DNA from: Syntrophomonadaceae bacterium
GTDB lineage: Bacteria > Bacillota > Dethiobacteria > DTU022
Assembly: GCA_007136055.1 (NCBI GenBank)
Contig: SLHT01000027.1
Location: 1-12,486, forward strand
DNA length: 12,486 nucleotides
Direction: 5' to 3'
Below, piece after piece: positions 7,302 through 12,486 of this stretch (position 1 is its first letter; each line of letters opens with the position of its first letter). The notes below the pieces were generated by a model. That model made no database searches and was not told where the DNA came from. It was given only the letters and a program-made list of their open reading frames with translations. Both the position numbers and the translations under genes were made by a program.

Positions 7302-8330
7302 TTAGTTCATGCCTTTTTCTTCAAAGAACCTTTCTGCTCCCGGATGAAGAGGAACCGACATGCCGTCCAGGGCGGTGTCGAGGGTCACTAAATGACCGAC
7401 ATCGTGAGCGCCGTGGATAGTGTCGATATTATCGAAAATACCGCTCATAAAGTCGTAGATCAGGTCTGCATCCAGATCCTCGCGGCAAACAATCATCGAT
7501 AAAACGGCAATTGTATCTGCTTCCGGAACATCCGAGTAAGCATCGCCGGGAATGGTGACGCTGGCGTAAAACGGATAGTTGTCAATCAGGGACTCGGCAA
7601 TATCCCCGACGATATTAACCAGGTAGATGTCGGCCATTACCGACAACTCATCAATAACCGAAGCGCCGATACCGACCGTAAAGAAGGCGGCATCAACCCT
7701 GCCGTCTCTTAAGAAGTCAGCGGCTTCGCCGGCTTCCAGGCGTTCTGCGGAACCTAAATCGCCTTCAGTCAGCCCTGCAGCTTCCAGGACCTGAAGGGCG
7801 TTAACTTCAGCCCCGCTGCCCAGCGGGCCCAAGGCCACGTTCTTACCTGCAAGGTCGGCCGGGGATTCAATTCCCGACCCGGCGGCGGCTACAATCTGTA
7901 CCGGTTCGGGATAAAGGACAAACATACCGCGCATGTTCTCAATCGGGTTGCCCTCGAAGGCTTCGCCTTCACCAAGGTAAGCGTAATAGGCAACGTCATT
8001 CTGGACGATAGCCATATCGAGGTCACCGCTACCGATCATTCTTGAGTTGACGGCCGAAGCTCCGGACGACTCAACGGTGAGCGAGATGTTGTCAATACTG
8101 GTATGGGCGATACGTGACATTGCCCCGGCCAGCGGGTAATAAACTCCGGTAACCCAGCCTGCTCCCATATTTATACGGGTTACAGCAGCGGGTTCGTCTA
8201 CTTCAGGTTCGTCTACTTCAGGCTCGTCTATTTCGGGCTCTGCAGCTTCATCGCAGCCGACGATTGCAAAAAGGCTGACCACAAAAACTGCTAAAATCAT
8301 AAAAACAAAAACATTTTTACTCTTTTTCAT
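7302..8330 (-). CDS. TAXI family TRAP transporter solute-binding lipoprotein
   Basis: This 342-residue protein is the extracytoplasmic binding component of the TRAP system encoded downstream. An N-terminal signal (residues 1-25) ends in a good lipobox, AIVGC, with Cys26 the predicted lipid anchor, fitting a Gram-positive-type cell envelope. An acidic, proline-rich spacer of EPEVD-type repeats (about 31-48) links the anchor to the folded domain. The mature part carries TAXI signatures: INMGAGWVTGVYYPLAGAMSRI near the start, then VESSGASAVNSRMIGSGDLDMAIVQND, a central SPADLAGKNVALGPLGSGAEVNALQVLEAAGL, and DAAFFTVGIGASVI. TAXI proteins are known or proposed to bind small organic anions such as glutamate or 2-oxoglutarate; the ligand here cannot be read from sequence. 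The start is ATG with AAGGAGGG six bases upstream, and it is the first gene of the operon. Family assignment is confident. Confidence 0.94.
   Translation of the reverse strand: MKKSKNVFVFMILAVFVVSLFAIVGCDEAAEPEIDEPEVDEPEVDEPAAVTRINMGAGWVTGVYYPLAGAMSRIAHTSIDNISLTVESSGASAVNSRMIGSGDLDMAIVQNDVAYYAYLGEGEAFEGNPIENMRGMFVLYPEPVQIVAAAGSGIESPADLAGKNVALGPLGSGAEVNALQVLEAAGLTEGDLGSAERLEAGEAADFLRDGRVDAAFFTVGIGASVIDELSVMADIYLVNIVGDIAESLIDNYPFYASVTIPGDAYSDVPEADTIAVLSMIVCREDLDADLIYDFMSGIFDNIDTIHGAHDVGHLVTLDTALDGMSVPLHPGAERFFEEKGMN
8191..8235 (-). repeat. Three 15-bp tandem units encoding the EPEVD spacer of the TAXI lipoprotein
   Basis: On the plus strand, two identical 15-base units GGTTCGTCTACTTCA (8191-8205, 8206-8220) are followed by a third, GGCTCGTCTATTTCG, with three differences (8221-8235), and a partial fourth (GGCTC). 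They encode the acidic proline spacer between lipid anchor and binding domain. The identical copies suggest recent slippage, so spacer length may vary between strains. Confidence 0.85.
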
Positions 8331-8446
8331 CTTTGACCCTCCTTAAATTTTAAGCATATTAAAACATCCTGGTAAAAAGTCTTCCTGTTTGTGTGTCTTG
8401 TTTTTTTCTTTCACCCCCTACTAAAGACTTTATCCAAGATTTTAGC

Positions 8447-8475
8447 ATTAACATATACTGATTCAATATTAACAT
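8447..8475. repeat. Twin ATTAACAT direct repeats 21 bp apart, possible operator
   Basis: ATTAACAT occurs at 8447-8454 and again at 8468-8475, a centre-to-centre spacing of 21 bases or two helical turns. A partial inverted copy (ATGTTA on the minus strand sense, plus 8501-8510 region) lies nearby. Both direct copies fall just downstream of the predicted minus-strand -10. That position would suit a regulator binding the same DNA face to control the transporter operon. Only the repeats are seen; binding is inferred. Confidence 0.35.
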
Positions 8476-8490
8476 CAATATATCCTGCTT

Positions 8491-8519
8491 ATTATATTTT
8501 TTAATGTTAGGTGTTTCAC
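8491..8519 (-). promoter_or_regulatory. Candidate sigma-A-type promoter of the TAXI-TRAP operon
   Basis: Read on the minus strand there is a perfect TATAAT -10 (plus positions 8491-8496). Seventeen bases upstream is GTGAAA (8514-8519), four of six matches to TTGACA. It points toward the TAXI gene with a leader of roughly 155 bases. In AT-rich sequence such matches arise by chance, so confidence is moderate. Confidence 0.45.
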
Positions 8520-8679
8520 AGTGCCAAGTTATGAACTATGCAGCAATGCCATGTCAGGATAATGATTTTAAAGAGTGCAAAGTTATTTTGCCTATTTACC
8601 CTGGACTAATTTCATGCTTTAATTAGGCATACCCTAAAATAGGCTGAACGGTTTAAATGCTTAGCAGGAGGGACTTCAT

Positions 8680-9204
8680 TTGATTATCAGGCTTATATTT
8701 CCGTACATCTTATTGGCCCTGATTGTCCTGGCATATCTTTATATCCGCCGGCTGCAGTTGGGCCCTGTCCTGCTAAAGGTTAACCGGATCCTGTTCAGCC
8801 GTTACAATGCAGATTCGTTTTTGTTAATTATGATTATTATAGCAGTATCTTACTTTTTGAGCCGTTTTGATCTGCAAAATATGCCCGTGGCTACTGATGC
8901 AACGATATTTGGCCCTTATGTTCATCTATTCTTTTACGGGGGCCTGATTTTGACAGTTATTGCCCGCGAAGCAGAAAAACCTGCTTTGCGGGAAAAAGGT
9001 GTTTCTACACCGCGAGGCTTCTGGAAGTGGAACGAGATTTCATCTTACCGCTGGTCAAAAAACACCGTGACCCTGTCCATAAACAGACCCGGGAAGAAGA
9101 GAGCAGAAACCTGGCAGGTTAAAGCCATGGATAAAAAGGAAATTGATTCACTGCTTAAGAAAATGATTCCGAAGCGGACCAGGCGATCAAGAAATAAGAT
9201 TTGA
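8680..9204 (+). CDS. Small membrane protein, DUF5673-like
   Basis: The 174-residue product has three predicted membrane segments (about 4-22, 46-63 and 76-95). A soluble, basic C-terminal domain follows, containing REKGVSTPRGFWKWNEISSYRW and later TWQVKAMDKKEIDSLLKKM. The pattern of an invariant-looking G, then a W-K/W-I-SY-W block, then a short strand-rich stretch ending in a helix, resembles DUF5673 and related families. Their function is unknown; the domain may be a small membrane-proximal beta domain. The start is TTG at 8680 with a strong AGGAGGG seven bases upstream (8666-8672); the C-terminus ends in a cluster of Arg and Lys. It reads in the same direction as gyrA, 98 bases upstream of it, and divergently from the transporter operon. 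Membrane location is well supported; the family name is from memory of the motif and is moderate. Confidence 0.65.
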   Translation: MIIRLIFPYILLALIVLAYLYIRRLQLGPVLLKVNRILFSRYNADSFLLIMIIIAVSYFLSRFDLQNMPVATDATIFGPYVHLFFYGGLILTVIAREAEKPALREKGVSTPRGFWKWNEISSYRWSKNTVTLSINRPGKKRAETWQVKAMDKKEIDSLLKKMIPKRTRRSRNKI

Positions 9205-9242
9205 TTTCAGGCAAAAAGTGTCTTTTCTGCAGGTTTAATATG

Positions 9243-9251
9243 TGATAAAAT
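9243..9251 (+). promoter_or_regulatory. Extended -10-like promoter upstream of gyrA
   Basis: TG-A-TAAAAT lies about 50 bases before the gyrA ATG, five of six matches to TATAAT with the extended TGn element. No good -35 lies at the right distance. The arrangement mirrors the TGATATAAT found before gyrB, suggesting similar promoter types for the two gyrase genes. The leader would be about 45 bases. Confidence 0.5.
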
Positions 9252-9302
9252 TTAGCAAGTGTTCATTCTTCCAACTATGCTTCAAGATCATAAGGAGATT
9301 CA

Positions 9303-11720
9303 ATGGCCGAAAGAGTAAATGTAATACCTGTAAGTATTTACGATGAAGTCAAAGTTTCTTTTCTTGACTATGCTATGAGCGTTATAGTGAGCAGGGCTCT
9401 GCCCGATGTGCGCGATGGTTTAAAACCTGTTCACCGGCGGATTCTTTATGCTATGTCTGAAATGGGATCTACGCCCGACAAACCGTATCGAAAATCTGCC
9501 CGTATTGTTGGTGAAGTCTTAGGTAAGTATCATCCTCATGGAGATGTTGCTTTATATGATACCCTGGTGCGGATGGCGCAGGATTTTTCTACACGTTACC
9601 CCCTCGTTGACGGACACGGAAACTTCGGCTCACAGGACGGGGATTCGGCTGCAGCCATGCGCTATACCGAAGCGCGACTTTCGCCTATCGCAGGCGAACT
9701 GCTCACCGACCTGAAAAAAGAGACTGTCAATTTCAGGCCAAATTTTGATGAGAGTCTTGAAGAACCGGTAGTCCTGCCTTCTCGCTTCCCGAACCTTTTA
9801 GCTAACGGATCTTCGGGGATTGCAGTGGGCATGGCTACTAACATCCCTCCCCACAACCTCAACGAATTGATTGAGGCAATTAAGCATTTAATAGCGTATC
9901 CTGAAGCATCAATAATCGATTTAATGCAACTTATTAAAGGTCCTGACTTTCCAACAGGGGGCATTATTGTCGGACAGGAAGGCATCTACTCTGCTTATAA
10001 GACAGGCCGTGGTATTATCAAGATTCGTGGCGTTGCCCGGATAGAAAAGAAGGACAAGGGCCGCAACCAGGTTATTATCAGTGAACTACCCTATCAGCAG
10101 AACAAGTCAAAGCTGGTTGAAAAAATTGCCGAGATTGTAAAAGAGCGCAAGATGGAAGGGATTACCGATTTGCGCGATGAATCAGACCGCTCAGGAGTGC
10201 GTATAGTTATTGAAATCAAGCGTGACTATGAGCCGCAGGTTATTATTAACCAGCTCTATAAATTTACCACCTTGCAGCAAACCTTCGGGATTATTATGCT
10301 GGCCCTGGTTGACGGCCAGCCCCAGGTGTTAAACTTAAAGCAGATGCTCGCTTATTACCTGGAACATCAAAAAGAGGTAATCAGGCGGCGCTCCGAGCAC
10401 GACCTGAGACGGGCCGAGGAAAGGCTGCACATTGTCGAAGGCCTGCTGACTGCTCTTGATCGGCTGGATGAAGTAATTGCCCTGATTAGGGGCTCAAAAG
10501 ATGTTCAGACTGCCCGCGAGGGTTTAATGAATCTGCTGGGGCTATCCGAAAAACAGGCTCAGGCAATCCTTGATATGCGCTTGCAGCGTCTGACCCAGCT
10601 TGAAATATCTAAGCTGGTTGAAGAACAAAAGCAGCTGCACGAAAAGATTGCTTACCTGCGTAGCGTACTGGAGGACGATGAACTGGTCTTAAGCATCATT
10701 AAAGATGAACTGGCGGTTATCCAGGAAAAGCATGGCGATGATCGCCGTACCCAGATTGCAGCTGACGAAGGCGATGTCGTCTTAACTGACCTTATATTTC
10801 AGGAAGATGTAGTCGTGACCCTGACAGACCGCGGCTATATTAAGCGGTTGCCTTTAACTACTTACCGGAGCCAGCATCGTGGGGGGCGCGGAGTAATCGG
10901 TATTCAGACCCGCGAAAATGATCGTGTCGAACAGTGCCATGTGGCTTCTACTCACGATAAGTTGCTTTGTTTCAGTAACCGGGGCAAAGTATACCTGCTG
11001 CAGATTCACGAAGTTCCGGAATCCGGTCGCCAGTCGCGCGGCACGGCCCTGGTTAACCTTCTGCCGCTTGAAGAAAATGAGTTTATTACGGCTACTCTGC
11101 CGATTACTGAATTCAGTGATGACTGCTTTCTGCTTTTGGTTACGGCGCGAGGCATGGTTAAGAAAACATCCCTCAAAGAATACAGGAACACCCGTAAAAG
11201 CGGTCTTATCGCTCTCAGCCTGACCGCCGATGATGAACTGATCGCGGTTCGTCTTACTGACGGTCAAAAAGAAGTTCTTGTTGGAACCAGTGCCGGACTT
11301 TTTGTCCGTTTTCCCGAGGACCAGGTCCGCCCGATGGGAAGGTCTGCCAGGGGTGTTAAAGCGGTTAAGCTTGGACCTGACGATAAAGTTATCGGTGCAG
11401 ATCTGGTCACCGTTGATCATCAATTGTTGATTGCATCGGCAAAGGGTTTTGGCAAAAGAGTCCGGGTTAGCGAGTTTAGCACTCGTCGTCGAGGCGGAAA
11501 AGGTATGATTGGGATGAAGACGACCTCACACAGCGGACCCCTGGCAGTCTTTGTCGTTTTAAGCGGTGCAGAAGAAGAATTTATCATCATCACCGCCCGC
11601 GGTGTGGTTAATCGCCAGAGAGTTGATGAGGTTTCCCTGATGGGCCGCTATGCCCGCGGTGTAACCCTGATCAGGTTGGATGCAAGCGATCGGGTGGTTA
11701 ACCTGATTGCCCTGGAATAG
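9303..11720 (+). CDS. gyrA: DNA gyrase subunit A
   Basis: GyrA cleaves and rejoins DNA and wraps it through its C-terminal domain. The 805-residue length is normal. The winged-helix core has SRALPDVRDGLKPVHRRILYAM near the N-terminus and the catalytic tyrosine at residue 121 in AAAMRYTEARL. In the quinolone-determining region KYHPHGDVALYD, the residue matching E. coli Ser83 is Val82, while Asp86 matches Asp87. The tower and coiled-coil regions follow. The C-terminal six-bladed domain carries GyrA-box-like motifs QHRGGRG (524-530) and RRRGGKG (728-734), the signature of gyrase rather than topoisomerase IV. The protein ends DRVVNLIALE, with no obvious acidic tail. The ATG is preceded by TAAGGAG (9291-9297). 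A promoter candidate lies upstream, so gyrA can be expressed independently of gyrB, from which it is separated by five other features including an inverted operon. Confidence 0.98.
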   Translation: MAERVNVIPVSIYDEVKVSFLDYAMSVIVSRALPDVRDGLKPVHRRILYAMSEMGSTPDKPYRKSARIVGEVLGKYHPHGDVALYDTLVRMAQDFSTRYPLVDGHGNFGSQDGDSAAAMRYTEARLSPIAGELLTDLKKETVNFRPNFDESLEEPVVLPSRFPNLLANGSSGIAVGMATNIPPHNLNELIEAIKHLIAYPEASIIDLMQLIKGPDFPTGGIIVGQEGIYSAYKTGRGIIKIRGVARIEKKDKGRNQVIISELPYQQNKSKLVEKIAEIVKERKMEGITDLRDESDRSGVRIVIEIKRDYEPQVIINQLYKFTTLQQTFGIIMLALVDGQPQVLNLKQMLAYYLEHQKEVIRRRSEHDLRRAEERLHIVEGLLTALDRLDEVIALIRGSKDVQTAREGLMNLLGLSEKQAQAILDMRLQRLTQLEISKLVEEQKQLHEKIAYLRSVLEDDELVLSIIKDELAVIQEKHGDDRRTQIAADEGDVVLTDLIFQEDVVVTLTDRGYIKRLPLTTYRSQHRGGRGVIGIQTRENDRVEQCHVASTHDKLLCFSNRGKVYLLQIHEVPESGRQSRGTALVNLLPLEENEFITATLPITEFSDDCFLLLVTARGMVKKTSLKEYRNTRKSGLIALSLTADDELIAVRLTDGQKEVLVGTSAGLFVRFPEDQVRPMGRSARGVKAVKLGPDDKVIGADLVTVDHQLLIASAKGFGKRVRVSEFSTRRRGGKGMIGMKTTSHSGPLAVFVVLSGAEEEFIIITARGVVNRQRVDEVSLMGRYARGVTLIRLDASDRVVNLIALE

Positions 11721-11772
11721 TGATTATTTCGTTTTTTTAGCTAATTTATTATAGATGAACGGTGGGTTTTTT

Positions 11773-12486
11773 ATGGCTGCTGAGCAAAGAAAAGTAGGAA
11801 TTACTGACACTTCGCTACGTGATGCCCATCAATCTCTCCTGGCAACCAGGATGCGTTTGACCGAAATGCTGCCCATATTGGAAGTTATGGACCAGGTTGG
11901 TTATCACTCTCTCGAGGTCTGGGGCGGAGCTACTTTTGATGCCTGCATGCGCTTTTTAGACGAAGATCCATGGGATCGCCTGCGCCAGATGCGTAAAAAC
12001 TTAAAGAACACAAGGCTGCAGATGCTGCTTCGCGGCCAGAATATAGTTGGTTACCGACACTACCCTGACGATGTGCTGGCCGAATTTATTAAAAAAGCGG
12101 TCGCCAACGGTATAGATATAATACGTATTTTCGATGCGTTAAATGACCTGCGTAATATGGAAAAGGCTATCTATTACACCAAGACAGAAGGTGCCCATGT
12201 CCAGGGAACGATTAGCTACACGATCAGTCCGTTCCACAATATAGATTATTTTATCAAGGTCAGCCGGGATCTGAAAGAACTTGGGGCTGACTCAATTTGC
12301 ATAAAGGATATGGCCGGACTTATTTCGCCTTTCGATGCGTTTGAATTGGTCGGCAAGCTTAAAGAGCAGGTGGGGCTTCCTGTCCAGCTGCACTGCCACT
12401 ATACCAGCGGTATGGCTTCGATGGCTTACCTGAAAGCGGCGGAAGCGGGAGTTGATGTAATTGATACCGCCAATGCCGCTTTGGCA
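11773..12486 (+). CDS. Oxaloacetate decarboxylase alpha / pyruvate carboxylase subunit B, carboxyltransferase domain (3' truncated by window)
   Basis: Only the first 238 codons are present; the frame is open to the window end. The sequence is a TIM-barrel carboxyltransferase of the HMGL/DRE-TIM family. These enzymes move CO2 between biotin and pyruvate/oxaloacetate, either in a sodium-pumping decarboxylase or in a split pyruvate carboxylase. Visible motifs are ITDTSLRDAHQS at about 10-21 (metal-ligand Asp17), EVWGGATFDACMRFL, MLLRGQNIVGYRHY, IRIFDALNDLRN, IKDMAGL at 177-183 (Lys178 matches the carboxylated metal-ligand lysine of pyruvate carboxylase) and HCH at 207-209, the second metal site. 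The ATG at 11773 follows a modest GGTGGG at suitable spacing; an in-frame ATG at 11755 has none. It starts 52 bases after gyrA. Without the 3' part I cannot tell OadA from PycB/AccB-type forms or see whether a biotinyl domain is attached. Confidence 0.88.
   Translation, partial: MAAEQRKVGITDTSLRDAHQSLLATRMRLTEMLPILEVMDQVGYHSLEVWGGATFDACMRFLDEDPWDRLRQMRKNLKNTRLQMLLRGQNIVGYRHYPDDVLAEFIKKAVANGIDIIRIFDALNDLRNMEKAIYYTKTEGAHVQGTISYTISPFHNIDYFIKVSRDLKELGADSICIKDMAGLISPFDAFELVGKLKEQVGLPVQLHCHYTSGMASMAYLKAAEAGVDVIDTANAALA

Larger units (their letters stand above)
8331..8679. other. Divergent intergenic region between the TAXI operon and the DUF5673-like gene
   Basis: This 349-base AT-rich stretch holds no gene that I can support. 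It contains the ribosome binding site of the TAXI gene (near 8337-8344, minus strand), twin ATTAACAT motifs, a minus-strand promoter candidate, a nested pair of inverted repeats at 8590-8644 and the AGGAGGG (8666-8672) of the plus-strand gene. I found no clear -35/-10 pair for the plus-strand gene; TAAAAT at 8635-8640 is a weak -10 candidate. Confidence 0.6.

Noticed and set aside
8430..8438. TTATCCAAG, similar to a DnaA box
   Set aside because: It is a single imperfect match without a cluster or an AT-rich unwinding element; the origin is more likely upstream near dnaA, outside the window.
4402..9302. Mobile element or genomic island carrying the transporter operon
   Set aside because: I saw no transposase, integrase, flanking direct repeats, tRNA or terminal inverted repeats at its borders.
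10854..11423. Long open frame antisense to gyrA (and a shorter one at 9662-9985)
   Set aside because: They lie entirely inside a certain gyrA, show no recognisable domain or ribosome binding site, and such antisense frames are a common by-product of coding sequence.
11721..11740. T-rich run after gyrA as a terminator
   Set aside because: The seven T residues at 11732-11738 lack a GC-rich stem upstream; only a four-base AATA/TATT pairing is visible.

Overview
The window looks like origin-proximal chromosome of an anaerobic, low-to-mid GC member of the Firmicutes (Clostridia in the broad sense, perhaps a Syntrophomonas- or Peptococcaceae-like lineage). The basis is the gene order dnaN-recF-DUF721-remB(DUF370)-gyrB...gyrA, strong AGGAGG-type ribosome binding sites, several TTG/GTG starts, and a lipoprotein-type substrate-binding protein. 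Genus cannot be decided from the sequence alone.

Layout. Positions 2-2347 (+) hold the end of dnaN (sliding clamp), recF, a small DUF721/DciA-like gene overlapping the recF stop, and the remB/yaaB regulator. An extended -10 promoter then precedes gyrB (2485-4401, +). gyrB ends at a strong hairpin terminator (4504-4557) facing a three-gene operon on the minus strand. In transcription order this operon holds a TAXI-family substrate-binding lipoprotein (8330-7302), a TRAP fused 4TM/12TM permease (7217-5181) and a DUF1850 membrane-anchored protein (about 5094-4570). A perfect 12-bp hairpin lies between the first two. A 349-bp divergent intergenic region (8331-8679) carries the likely operon promoter and repeated motifs. 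On its other side, reading +, are a small DUF5673-like membrane protein (8680-9204), gyrA (9303-11720), and the first 238 codons of a carboxyltransferase gene of the oxaloacetate decarboxylase alpha / pyruvate carboxylase B family (11773 to the window end).

How it works together. The + genes are the replication and topology block: clamp, gap-repair protein, possible helicase loader, and both gyrase subunits. The minus operon is a complete secondary transporter: the TAXI lipoprotein captures an organic anion and the fused permease moves it, probably with a cation gradient. DUF1850 is a recurrent partner without a defined role. The operon and the DUF5673-like gene separate gyrB from gyrA, which are commonly adjacent in this phylum. 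Base composition rises from roughly one third GC in recF to well over half GC in parts of the transporter operon and gyrA.

I found no clearly undescribed multi-gene system, no CRISPR array, no RNA gene and no insertion sequence. The best leads are the TAXI-TRAP-DUF1850 cassette between the gyrase genes, its intercistronic hairpin, the repeated motifs at its promoter, and a valine at the quinolone-determining serine position of GyrA.
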